Source: an uncultured Pelagibacteraceae bacterium (GTDB lineage: Bacteria > Pseudomonadota > Alphaproteobacteria > Pelagibacterales > Pelagibacteraceae). From it: a stretch of 64,000 nucleotides of DNA. This document shows positions 7,359 through 14,897 of this stretch, piece after piece. Position 1 is the stretch's first letter. The number at the start of each line of letters is the position of its first letter. The stretch lies in the NCBI GenBank assembly GCA_902594675.1, contig CACJNE010000005.1, positions 1-64,000 of the forward strand. Reading direction: 5' to 3'. The notes under the pieces are model-generated. The model was not told the DNA's origin. It saw only the letters and a program-made list of their open reading frames with translations, and ran no database searches. A program made the position numbers and the translations under genes.

Positions 7359-7874
7359 ATGAAAAAAATATACTCAATTATCATAATAACTTTATTTTAT
7401 TTCAGTGCAGTATCAGCTGATGAAGCTGAACAAAAAAGGATTTATGATGAATACAATCAAAAAATTCTTAATGCGGGCTTAGAAAAAAATGAGGAAAAAT
7501 ATAGAGAATTATGTGATCAATATGCCAAGGGTAAACTAGAAAATAAAATCGTTGGATTTCAAATGAAAGTATTTGATGGTATTCGATATAAAATGACGAA
7601 TAGTAATAACAGATTAGATTATAAATGTTCTGGTGTAGAAGATGGATTTTATTATGGTCCCGCAGTTTATGACCTTGTTACCGAAACCAATGATAAAGTA
7701 ATTGAACTTAGAGATGACGAAAGTCTTTCTGATGAGGAAAAGAGACAAAAAATAGTAAAAGTTTGCAAAGATTGGGATAATTATAACATCGAATTTTGGA
7801 ACTATGACGCCACCATGCTAAGAATTGGTGATGGTATAGATAGATTTTGTTTGCGTTATGAAGATTCAAAGTAA
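7359..7874 (+). CDS. Secreted protein of unknown function with four cysteines
   Basis: 171 residues with a clear signal peptide ending near SAVSA (about residue 20). The mature protein is charged and has four cysteines (LCDQY, KCSGV, VCKDW, FCLRY), which fits a periplasmic disulfide-bonded protein. Its first 30 coding bases match the PDZ gene at 7934 at 28 positions, though the mature parts are unrelated by eye. It lies in the cargo run between a membrane protein and the PDZ protein. No family is recognised. Confidence 0.65.
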   Translation: MKKIYSIIIITLFYFSAVSADEAEQKRIYDEYNQKILNAGLEKNEEKYRELCDQYAKGKLENKIVGFQMKVFDGIRYKMTNSNNRLDYKCSGVEDGFYYGPAVYDLVTETNDKVIELRDDESLSDEEKRQKIVKVCKDWDNYNIEFWNYDATMLRIGDGIDRFCLRYEDSK

Positions 7875-7898
7875 TAAATAGCCATTTTTAAAGCAAAT

Positions 7899-7931
7899 AG
7901 ACTCATGGTTCAGGATTTAGTAGTCTTGGAT
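7899..7931 (+). repeat. 33-bp leader repeat, copy 2
   Basis: 30 of 33 bases match 6535-6567. It sits directly before the PDZ gene (ATG at 7934). The internal ATG at 7905 starts the frame MVQDLVVLDQ, whose TGA overlaps the gene start as ATGA. Confidence 0.85.
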
Positions 7932-7937
7932 CAATGA
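7905..7937 (+). CDS. Candidate leader peptide MVQDLVVLDQ coupled to the PDZ gene
   Basis: A ten-codon frame inside the leader repeat. Its stop codon overlaps the start of the PDZ gene by four bases, the usual arrangement for translational coupling. The paralogous leader before the nuclease gene begins with the same MVQDL. Translation is not shown. Confidence 0.35.
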   Translation: MVQDLVVLDQ

Positions 7938-9661
7938 AAAAAATATATTCAATTATTATAATATGCTTATCGTGGAGTTTGCCTGTATCAGCATTTGTTA
8001 TTAATGATAAAGTTTATTTAAATGCATGCGGAAGCAATCCACAAGAATATAAAACAGAACCGTTAAATATACATAATGTAATAATAGAGGTTCCTAATAA
8101 AATAATTAGTTTAGAAAAAAGCAAGTATGATAGACCCATTCAAACTTTAGCGACTTCTTCACTAAGGTTTAATGATGAAAATTATCAGATAACTGTTTCC
8201 AATTTTAGAGATTTGGTAATTAAAAATGAAAGAAATGAAATTCTGGCTGAGAGAAAAATTACTGGAGCAAGCTCCATTTATGAAATTAAACATAAAGACA
8301 AAGTTGTTGCTTGGGGAGTTGGTTGGAATAAATTTTGCGGTGGCGGTTACTATGAGGATCTTATAGATTTTTCAGTTCTAAGAATTTTTACACCTACTTT
8401 AAAAAATAAAGAAACTGAAATTCAGCAAAAGGTTCTTGCAATAAATACAAGTAAAACTTATTCCTCACTTAAACCTTCAGAAAATTTTATTATTTCTGCT
8501 GCTGAAAAACTTTGGGGTTATAGAAATGCAGGGCTTTATAGAGATATTAATTTTTATGAACTAACTGAGAGTGATGGATTACAGTTTATTTTTCAATATG
8601 AAAATTTAATTGAGAAGGTAGATATATTTAAACTAAACCCACATGATACTGCTATTCAATTAGCAAAATATAGGCAACCTATAGCTCTTGAAAAATTTAC
8701 AAAAGATAATTTTGAAAAAATTCATAACGATATTAATTCAAGTTTAGATCTTATCAATTATGAGGAGAAATTGGAAAAAGTTAGAAAAACTTGTTTTAGT
8801 AACAAAGAATTTTCTTCTATAAATGAAATTGCAAAGAATTGTTATATGCTCTCAGATTGGATTGAAAATTCGCCCATATTAGGAGGAATGTTATTATACT
8901 ATTATGCAAATTTAGAAAATCCTAATAAAATTCTTCTTGGTAAGAGCAAAAGTGATATTGAAGATATTGTTAGTTTTGAGGTTCCCGATGTAAAAATTGA
9001 TTTATGGGACGAGGGTGAAAAAATATCCCTTAAGGAAGAAGTTTTAGCTTCAATTACTCATCCAGAAAACTTTCAATTAAAGAGAGTGAATAATGATTGG
9101 ACAACTTCTTTACAAGGATGCATGTATCAATACTGCTCAAATAAAGTCTTCCTCCTATTTGATATTGATGTAATAGGTTTAATTAGAACTAAAGATATTA
9201 ATGGAAATGAGGATTGGGTATTTTTTTCAAGATATTTTGATTCTTATTCAGATTTACCAAAAAACTTCTTTGATGAAGTTCTTACTTGGCAAAAAAAGGC
9301 TAGTGCATTTGAAAACGAAATAAAAACACCAAATAGAATTCGCTTTATAAATGATAACAAGATTGAAGAAATACAAAATTTTAATCCAGATACTCGTGGT
9401 AAACCTTGGATAGGAATAAGAATTCAAAATAATGACCAGGGTGTATTCATTCCCGTTGTTAGTAAAGGTAGTCCTGCTGAAAAATCTGGATTAATGAAAA
9501 AAGATATTATTATTGCATTTAACAATGAAGAGGTAAAAAATATCGATGATCTAGAAAGAATAAAATCTAATACTAAAATAGGTGATGAAATAACTCTAAA
9601 AATTATAAGGGATAAGGAGATAATTGAGAAGAAGTTAATTTTGGGTGATATGCCTAGGTAA
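7934..9661 (+). CDS. Secreted PDZ-domain protein of unknown function
   Basis: 575 residues. A signal peptide ends near LPVSA (about residue 20). Residues 21 to about 485 form a large periplasmic region I cannot place, with scattered cysteines including CMYQYCSN. The last 85 residues are a PDZ domain: GIRIQNNDQGVFIPVVSKGS, then PAEKSGLMKKDIIIAFNNEEV, the carboxylate-loop and hydrophobic-ligand pattern of HtrA- and Tsp-type PDZs. I see no GNSGG serine protease motif or other protease signature, so it is not an HtrA-type protease; it may be an adaptor or scaffold in the periplasm. It is the largest cargo gene and is preceded by the repeated leader. Confidence 0.7.
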   Translation: MKKIYSIIIICLSWSLPVSAFVINDKVYLNACGSNPQEYKTEPLNIHNVIIEVPNKIISLEKSKYDRPIQTLATSSLRFNDENYQITVSNFRDLVIKNERNEILAERKITGASSIYEIKHKDKVVAWGVGWNKFCGGGYYEDLIDFSVLRIFTPTLKNKETEIQQKVLAINTSKTYSSLKPSENFIISAAEKLWGYRNAGLYRDINFYELTESDGLQFIFQYENLIEKVDIFKLNPHDTAIQLAKYRQPIALEKFTKDNFEKIHNDINSSLDLINYEEKLEKVRKTCFSNKEFSSINEIAKNCYMLSDWIENSPILGGMLLYYYANLENPNKILLGKSKSDIEDIVSFEVPDVKIDLWDEGEKISLKEEVLASITHPENFQLKRVNNDWTTSLQGCMYQYCSNKVFLLFDIDVIGLIRTKDINGNEDWVFFSRYFDSYSDLPKNFFDEVLTWQKKASAFENEIKTPNRIRFINDNKIEEIQNFNPDTRGKPWIGIRIQNNDQGVFIPVVSKGSPAEKSGLMKKDIIIAFNNEEVKNIDDLERIKSNTKIGDEITLKIIRDKEIIEKKLILGDMPR

Positions 9662-9693
9662 TAAAAACATCTTCCTAACTATAGAATTTTAAA

Positions 9694-10140
9694 ATGAAAA
9701 AATTTTTTTTAATATTAATATTCAGTTTAATTTGCATTGGTTCGGCCTCTTCACAAGAAAGATTATCAGAGTGGGAAGGAAAATGTTTTATCCAATTTGA
9801 TGGAAAGGTTTTAATTGATGATGAAATTTGCAAAATGAGCTCTGATGATATGCCAATTGATAAGAAAGATGATTTTCTTGTTGTGGTTTCTAAACCTGTT
9901 TTATGTGACGATGGAAAAGAAGGTTGTTCATATTTCTTTTATGCCCAACAAGATAAATTTTTAGGCAAATATTTTTGGGTAGTTAATTTTAATGTAAAAA
10001 AAGATGTGAAAAAAGCTGTAATGCCTTTTCGACTAGCTGATATTGATTATTATGAACCTAAAGGCGGTGGATTTGGGGTGTGTTTTATAGATGGAGAAGA
10101 GCCAATTGCTTATGATAATAAATTTTGTTTTGAGTATTGA
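9694..10140 (+). CDS. Six-cysteine secreted protein, paralogue 1
   Basis: 148 residues with a signal peptide (cleavage near SASS, residue 20). Six cysteines at about 31, 46, 71, 78, 130 and 145 match those of the protein at 10640-11086 in order and local sequence: G-KCFIQ, E-C-MS, CDDG, CSYFFYA, CF and FC-E. This fits a periplasmic or extracellular protein with three disulfides. No named family is recognised. The two paralogues are separated by two small cytoplasmic-looking genes. Confidence 0.7.
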   Translation: MKKFFLILIFSLICIGSASSQERLSEWEGKCFIQFDGKVLIDDEICKMSSDDMPIDKKDDFLVVVSKPVLCDDGKEGCSYFFYAQQDKFLGKYFWVVNFNVKKDVKKAVMPFRLADIDYYEPKGGGFGVCFIDGEEPIAYDNKFCFEY

Positions 10141-10170
10141 AGAAGGATATTTAGAAAATTATTAGTTTTT

Positions 10171-10440
10171 ATGGAAAAAAAAAGACCGTTTCATGACTGG
10201 CCAAGTATGCCTGATAATTATATTGATCACCGAAAATTCGTTTACGATTTATGTAAAACAAAAGTGTCAAGACCATTTCATTCAACAGAATTTAATGTAA
10301 AAGAAGAAAAGTGGTCAGTAGTTCAATATCGAAATGTAAGACCACCTCGTATAGTTAATGTTTGGAATTTTAATAAAAAAGAAGAAGCAGAGTCTTTCAT
10401 GAAAAAAAATGAATTTATCTTAACAAAAAAACAAAATTGA
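10171..10440 (+). CDS. Small protein of unknown function
   Basis: An 89-residue protein with no signal peptide or membrane span, rich in aromatic and basic residues (RPFHDWPSMPDNY, VRPPRIVNVWNF). The next gene starts directly after its stop codon (TGA then ATG), which supports shared translation. I do not recognise a family. A phage-type DNA- or RNA-binding accessory protein is possible but not supported by a motif. Confidence 0.55.
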   Translation: MEKKRPFHDWPSMPDNYIDHRKFVYDLCKTKVSRPFHSTEFNVKEEKWSVVQYRNVRPPRIVNVWNFNKKEEAESFMKKNEFILTKKQN

Positions 10441-10635
10441 ATGAAAAAAAATGATTTTAAAATAGGGGGTAAATATTTAATACTCTATTCTCCCAGAATT
10501 AGTAGATACATGTGGTTTAGAGATATTGTCGTGACAGGAATAGAAGATAAAATAATTAAAGCTCATGACAGTTATAACAATAACGAAATTAGGTCTTTTG
10601 CTAAAAAATACATGACTGTGTTTAAAAAATACTGA
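10441..10635 (+). CDS. Small basic protein, possibly SH3-like fold
   Basis: A 64-residue protein that begins at the base after the stop of the upstream gene. The pattern FKIGGKYLILYSPR, then DIVVTGIEDKIIKAHDSYN, resembles small beta-barrel (SH3-like) modules that respond to or bind nucleic acid, but the match is only by eye. It is basic, has no signal peptide and no cysteines, and is probably cytoplasmic. Confidence 0.5.
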   Translation: MKKNDFKIGGKYLILYSPRISRYMWFRDIVVTGIEDKIIKAHDSYNNNEIRSFAKKYMTVFKKY

Positions 10636-10639
10636 GAAA

Positions 10640-11086
10640 ATGAAAAAACTTTTAGGTATCATGGTTCTGGGTTTGTTGTGGTTTATGCCAGTAAATGCAC
10701 AAAAAGAAGAGTTTGTAGCTCATGATGAGATCAACTGGACTGGGAAATGTTTTATTCAGTATGAGGGTAAAGTCGTAGTTGATAATGAGATGTGTACAAT
10801 GTCATTACAAGAGTACGGCAAGGAAAAAGATGAATTTACAATTATTGTTTCAAAAGAAGTTGACTGTGATGATGGAACAAAAAATTGCTCTTATTTTTTT
10901 TATGCACATAAAAACAAACTTTTAAAAACATATCTTTTTAATGTCTATTATAATGTTTGGAAAGATATGCCACAGGCTGGACAACGAATAAGTCCTGCTC
11001 AAATTGATGAATATTTTGTTGGGGGAATTGATGGAGCGTGTTTTCTCAAAGATAATCATAAATTTTGTTATGAGTTTAAAGAATGA
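10640..11086 (+). CDS. Six-cysteine secreted protein, paralogue 2
   Basis: 148 residues, the same length as the paralogue at 9694-10140. A signal peptide ends near PVNA (residue 20). Cysteines are at about 37, 52, 76, 83, 134 and 143. The shared segments GKCFIQYEGKVVVDNEMC, CDDGTKNCSYFFYA and KFCYEF align with the first copy, while the rest has diverged well, so the duplication is not recent. The end overlaps the next gene by four bases. It may act outside the cytoplasm, for example on the cell surface. Confidence 0.7.
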   Translation: MKKLLGIMVLGLLWFMPVNAQKEEFVAHDEINWTGKCFIQYEGKVVVDNEMCTMSLQEYGKEKDEFTIIVSKEVDCDDGTKNCSYFFYAHKNKLLKTYLFNVYYNVWKDMPQAGQRISPAQIDEYFVGGIDGACFLKDNHKFCYEFKE

Positions 11087-11379
11087 AAAATAAAAAGAAA
11101 AAAGTAAGAAGAAAAAAAGTAAAAAAAAATAAAAAAGCTGATTTTAAAGAATTTGCTAGAAAAGAAATAAATGATTTAAAATTTAGTGCAATTTTTTTTA
11201 TTATAATAGCTTTTATTATGAATCCCAGAGAAGATAGGATAGATGGAAGTTTTGAATGGATTACTTTTTCAATTGCATTATTTTTCATTGGTTTATTTTT
11301 TTGCCTTGGAGTTTACTATAAATTTAGAAATTGGATAAAATATCTTAAAGATGAAGACTATGAAAACTTAAATATTTGA
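11083..11379 (+). CDS. Small protein with very basic N-terminus and two membrane spans
   Basis: 98 residues. The first 25 are almost all Lys and Arg (KKKKVRRKKVKKNKK), followed by two hydrophobic spans at about 32-47 and 60-81. It begins in an ATGA overlap with the upstream six-cysteine gene, so the two are probably coupled. It is the last gene of the cargo run, 18 bases from the end of the converging integrase gene. No family is recognised. Confidence 0.6.
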   Translation: MKNKKKKVRRKKVKKNKKADFKEFARKEINDLKFSAIFFIIIAFIMNPREDRIDGSFEWITFSIALFFIGLFFCLGVYYKFRNWIKYLKDEDYENLNI

Positions 11380-11397
11380 TGACTATTAATATAAAAA

Positions 11398-12348
11398 TTA
11401 TACTAGCTTTTTAGCAACATCCTCTACCTTTAAATTATTATAAGTCCTGAGTAACATCCTTGGATCTGAATGACCTGCAATCATCATGGTTTCTGCAACA
11501 GATAATTTTTTATCTAACATAAAATTAGTTAAAGATTGCTTTCTTAAATCATGGAAGTGTGCATCTTCTATTCCATAATAATTACAAAGCTTTTTAAACT
11601 GTTTGCTCAAAGCATCACCTGTAATATTAAATGGTAGTTCAGCATTATTTAATAATGATATTGCCTTCAATGTTAAAGGAATAGTTCTTGATCTGGTTTT
11701 TGCAACTGGAATAAATAAAGTATTATTTCTTATATGTTCTCGTTTAACTCTCAATATTTCTCCTTGCCTCATTGCGGTCTCTAAAGCTATTTGAATAATG
11801 TCTCTAAGCAGAGGGGATGTTTTATTTCCATTAATGAGTTTTTTTAATTCATCTTTATTAAACCTTCTGTCCCTTGGTTCTGCTTTCTTAGGTCTTCTAA
11901 TTGAAAGAATTGGATTTTCTATTGGATAGCCCCATTCTTTTTTACATGTTGTAAATATTGTTGAGATTGCATCTAGAGCTCTATTCACACTACTGCCTGA
12001 AACTTTAATTAAATACTTATCTCTATATTTGCTGATAACTGCAGGAGTTATTTTGTTAATTGATTCTTCTGACCAACTCTCATTTAGTAATGCTAAGATA
12101 ATGTATCTCTCTTTAATGTAGGATTTTTTATAAGGAGACACTTCTTTAATATATCTGTGTGCTAGGTCTTTGAACTTGGGATATTTAATTTTTGATATTC
12201 CCAAATCATCCCTTCTTATTTTGCTTTCTATAGACAAAGCCCAAAGTTTTGCATCAGTTTTTGATACAAAGGATTTTGCAATTACTGGATGTCCTGTAAT
12301 TCTAATTATAGATTGCCATTTATTTCTATGTCGTCTTATGTAAGCCAT
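11398..12348 (-). CDS. Tyrosine recombinase / phage-type integrase
   Basis: 316 residues. The N-terminal part (MAYIRRHRNKWQSIIRITGH, then a SAM-like core-binding region) leads into a catalytic domain. Arg is in TAMRQGEILRVKREHI, HxxR in FHDLRKQSLTNF, His in MIAGHSD, and the nucleophilic Tyr in RTYNNLK, so all four key residues are present and it looks active. It sits at the right end of the element and reads inward, its start about 90 bases from the tRNA fragment, with the paired 9-bp repeats in between. It should integrate and, with a directionality factor not identified here, excise the element. Confidence 0.93.
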   Translation of the reverse strand: MAYIRRHRNKWQSIIRITGHPVIAKSFVSKTDAKLWALSIESKIRRDDLGISKIKYPKFKDLAHRYIKEVSPYKKSYIKERYIILALLNESWSEESINKITPAVISKYRDKYLIKVSGSSVNRALDAISTIFTTCKKEWGYPIENPILSIRRPKKAEPRDRRFNKDELKKLINGNKTSPLLRDIIQIALETAMRQGEILRVKREHIRNNTLFIPVAKTRSRTIPLTLKAISLLNNAELPFNITGDALSKQFKKLCNYYGIEDAHFHDLRKQSLTNFMLDKKLSVAETMMIAGHSDPRMLLRTYNNLKVEDVAKKLV

Positions 12349-12375
12349 GCGTTTTCCTTTCTATTAAGGACTAAC

Positions 12376-12396
12376 TGCATCCCACATTGCATCCCA
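12376..12396 (+). repeat. Right paired TGCATCCCA repeats, candidate integrase arm sites
   Basis: Two perfect TGCATCCCA copies (12376-12384 and 12388-12396) at a 12-bp step, in the same orientation as the imperfect pair at 4250-4270. They lie between the integrase start and the tRNA fragment. They could also serve as an operator for the integrase promoter. Confidence 0.65.
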
Positions 12397-12439
12397 GGTA
12401 ATTGATTGGAGATTTAAACTAGGTTTAGCAAGGCTAAAT

Positions 12440-12493
12440 AACCCACGACCTTCTCGTTGGCAACGAGACGCTCTACCACTGAGCTATGCCCGC
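12440..12493 (-). repeat. Right attachment repeat: 5' fragment of tRNA-Gly (pseudo-tRNA)
   Basis: 54 bases identical to the 5' part of the intact tRNA at 4064-4138. It stops after the first two T-loop bases, so it has no closed T-arm or 3' acceptor strand and cannot be a tRNA. The sequence to its right is host DNA and should hold the original tRNA promoter (candidate -10 TAATAC on the minus strand at 12514-12519), so the fragment may still be transcribed. Confidence 0.93.
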
Positions 12494-12581
12494 TTGTTCT
12501 ATTATTGTTGAAAGTATTAGCTTTTTGAAAATTAAGCAATAGGCAAAATAATATAAAAATGAATTTTAAATTTATTTAAAA

Positions 12582-14225
12582 TTAAAAATTTATTTTCTCA
12601 CTGATTAATGTTTCTTGCATTTTTCCAAGATAATCTCCATATTTTTTCCACTCTTGAGATGTATTTTTTTTAATTTTTTCTCTCACTTGTTGGTAAGATG
12701 CTGTTGTAACAACTCTTGTATTTTTTTGGTAATTTTTCATTTGTTTCTCCCACTTTAGGCCTAGGTATTCTAATATTTTTTTTGTATTTTTTTCAAAATC
12801 CTCTACAAAGCTTTCGTATTTTACATTAAAAATACTTTTACCAAATTTACTTTTCCAAAATAACATTAAATCTGAATATAATTTATAATATTTTGCAACA
12901 TCTTCTTGAGTTAAATTAAAATCCATACCACTATCAACAAAATTTGTTTTATAATTTGACCAACAAACTGCCATTGGGTTTCTCTCAGTATGAATTATTT
13001 TTGCTTCAGGAAAAGCTTTAATCACAAAACCTATCCATTTAAAATTAATAGGTAATTTGTCTATAATCATTTTACTCTCCGAGAGTTTTGATAAGTTTTC
13101 AAAATAATATCTTCTTATTTTTGTGAGATAATCTTTATAATCTTTTGGGCTTTCAGGACCCAGTCTTTTTATAGATTTTTGTAAAAAATTTAGTTCTCCA
13201 GCGCCATGTATATCTGAATGTGATGATAAAATTTGTTCGATCAAAGAAGTTCCTGATCTAGGCATACCAACTATAAATATAGGCTTACTTTTTAAATTAT
13301 CTTGAAATTTTATATTTAAATTTTCCATTTCACCAAAAGATTGTTTTATATTCTTAAACTCAGTTTCTTGTTCTCTAATAGAAAATTTTGATTTTTCTTT
13401 TTTTAAAAGATTTGATTTATTCAAATACTCAAATCCAAGATCTATATTTTTCATATCAAAATTACCTTTGCTAAGAGCACTTAGTAATAAAATTTTATCC
13501 TCATAATTTAAAAGAGCTAAATCAATATTTTCAAATTTTTTAAAGATTTGATTATTTTTATTAATATTTGTTATGGAGACATAATTTCTAAAACTTGAAA
13601 TATGATTTTCATCTTTATTAATTACTCTCTCGAAGTAGTATCTACCTTTGTTAAAATCACCTAAAAAAAGATATGCTGATCCAAGATTATATAGAGTTTT
13701 AATATTATTTTCGTCCAAAGCTAGAATTCTCTCATATATTTTGATCAATTTTTTAAAATTTTTATTTTCTTTAAAAATAATTGATAAATTTATAAGCGCC
13801 TCAATATTATCTTCTTTTACATTTATCGCTTTTTCATAATTCTTAATTGCCTCATTTCTTTCACCTATCAATTTTTTTGTATTTCCTAAATTATTATAAG
13901 CTTCAGAAAAATTTGGATTTATTTTTATAGCATTTTCAAATGAGATTATTGCATTATTAAATTTTTTTAATTTTTTCTGAATGTTCCCTAAAGTGTAGTG
14001 TATGTCTGCGTTCTTTTTAATTAATATCAATTTTTCAAAATATTTTTCTGCTAGTGAAAAATTTTGTGTATTAATTGAGGCTAGACCCAATAAATATATT
14101 AATTGTTCATCGTTTGGAATTAATTTGTTTAATTTAGATCCTGTTTTAATGACTTCTGCAAAATTTTTTTGTTTGAAAAATTTTATAATTTTATTTTTTT
14201 TATTATGTAAATTATTTGAAATCAT
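12582..14225 (-). CDS. TPR-repeat sulfotransferase
   Basis: 547 residues. About residues 1-270 are tandem tetratricopeptide repeats (for example NFSEAYNNLGNTKKLIGERN and ALINLSIIFKENKNFKKLI). From about 313 follows a sulfotransferase domain with the phosphosulfate loop IFIVGMPRSGTSLIEQIL and the second motif IIHTERNPMAVCWSNYK. The architecture is common in marine alphaproteobacteria; the acceptor is unknown, possibly a protein or surface glycan. Its start is only 26 bases from the diverging gene at 14252, so the two promoters must overlap or lie inside coding sequence. Confidence 0.88.
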   Translation of the reverse strand: MISNNLHNKKNKIIKFFKQKNFAEVIKTGSKLNKLIPNDEQLIYLLGLASINTQNFSLAEKYFEKLILIKKNADIHYTLGNIQKKLKKFNNAIISFENAIKINPNFSEAYNNLGNTKKLIGERNEAIKNYEKAINVKEDNIEALINLSIIFKENKNFKKLIKIYERILALDENNIKTLYNLGSAYLFLGDFNKGRYYFERVINKDENHISSFRNYVSITNINKNNQIFKKFENIDLALLNYEDKILLLSALSKGNFDMKNIDLGFEYLNKSNLLKKEKSKFSIREQETEFKNIKQSFGEMENLNIKFQDNLKSKPIFIVGMPRSGTSLIEQILSSHSDIHGAGELNFLQKSIKRLGPESPKDYKDYLTKIRRYYFENLSKLSESKMIIDKLPINFKWIGFVIKAFPEAKIIHTERNPMAVCWSNYKTNFVDSGMDFNLTQEDVAKYYKLYSDLMLFWKSKFGKSIFNVKYESFVEDFEKNTKKILEYLGLKWEKQMKNYQKNTRVVTTASYQQVREKIKKNTSQEWKKYGDYLGKMQETLISEKINF

Positions 14226-14251
14226 TTGATATATGTTATATTTTAAATATT

Positions 14252-14893
14252 ATGAAAAAAGAAGATCTTCCAAGTATATTGCCTGTTTTTCCATTATCTA
14301 ATTTTATCATTTTTCCAAGGACCACTGTCCCTCTAAATATATTTGAGCCTAGATACCTAAAAATGATAGATCAAAGTATGAAAAGTAATAGAATTATCGG
14401 TATGATACAGCCTAAGAAGACTGGAGAATTAAAAAAACCTGATTTACACAAAGTTGGTTGTGCTGGAAAAATAACAAGTTTCAATGAAACAGATGATGGC
14501 AGATATTTAATTGTATTAAATGGGATATGTAGATTTAAAATTATTGATGAAATAAATAATGGTAACCTATTTAGAGAATGTAAGGTTAAGTATGATGAAT
14601 ATTCAAGTGATCTAGAGGAAAAACTCAGCGAAATAAAATATACTGATTTAAAGTTAATATTTCAAAATTTAAAAGGACTTTTTAAAAAAGAAGGATACGA
14701 AATTAATTGGAAAGAAGTGGAAAAACAAAGTTTAGATCAAACTATAAACACTTTATCAATGGCTTCTCCTTTTTCATTAGAGGAGAAACAAGTATTACTA
14801 GAAAGCAGAGATTTGAGTAATAGAAAAGAAAAATTAGAGGAGATTCTAAATACCTACACTTTAGACAACTTTAACAACAAAACCATTCAATAA
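14252..14893 (+). CDS. Lon N-terminal substrate-binding domain protein
   Basis: About 213 residues covering only the N-terminal (LON) domain of Lon protease: LPVFPLSNFIIFPRTTVPLN, IFEPRYLKMIDQSM, then GCAGKITSFNETDDGRYLIV. There is no AAA+ or protease part, as usual for this stand-alone family. It may bind unfolded proteins; the role is not settled. I chose the ATG at 14252 because MKKEDLPSILPVFPL is the family beginning and the earlier ATG at 14216 would overlap the diverging gene. Confidence 0.85.
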   Translation: MKKEDLPSILPVFPLSNFIIFPRTTVPLNIFEPRYLKMIDQSMKSNRIIGMIQPKKTGELKKPDLHKVGCAGKITSFNETDDGRYLIVLNGICRFKIIDEINNGNLFRECKVKYDEYSSDLEEKLSEIKYTDLKLIFQNLKGLFKKEGYEINWKEVEKQSLDQTINTLSMASPFSLEEKQVLLESRDLSNRKEKLEEILNTYTLDNFNNKTIQ

Positions 14894-14897
14894 ATAT

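Larger units (their letters stand above)
4085..12493. mobile_element. Integrated element in tRNA-Gly, about 8.4 kb, with tyrosine integrase and polymerase-like gene
   Basis: The element is bounded by 54-bp direct repeats of the 5' part of tRNA-Gly. A tyrosine recombinase at the right end reads inward. Paired repeats that look like integrase arm sites lie near both ends. From left to right: a noncoding, structure-rich region; a leftward family-A-polymerase-like gene; a rightward run of small and secreted proteins from 6030 to 11379; and the leftward integrase. I recognise no phage capsid, portal, terminase or tail gene, and no relaxase or type IV secretion gene. It could be a satellite, a plasmid-like integrative element, or a relic that needs a helper; its transfer route is unknown. 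Confidence 0.88.

Noticed and set aside
12440-12493. A second functional tRNA-Gly gene
   Set aside because: It stops inside the T-loop and lacks the 3' acceptor strand, so it cannot fold into a tRNA.
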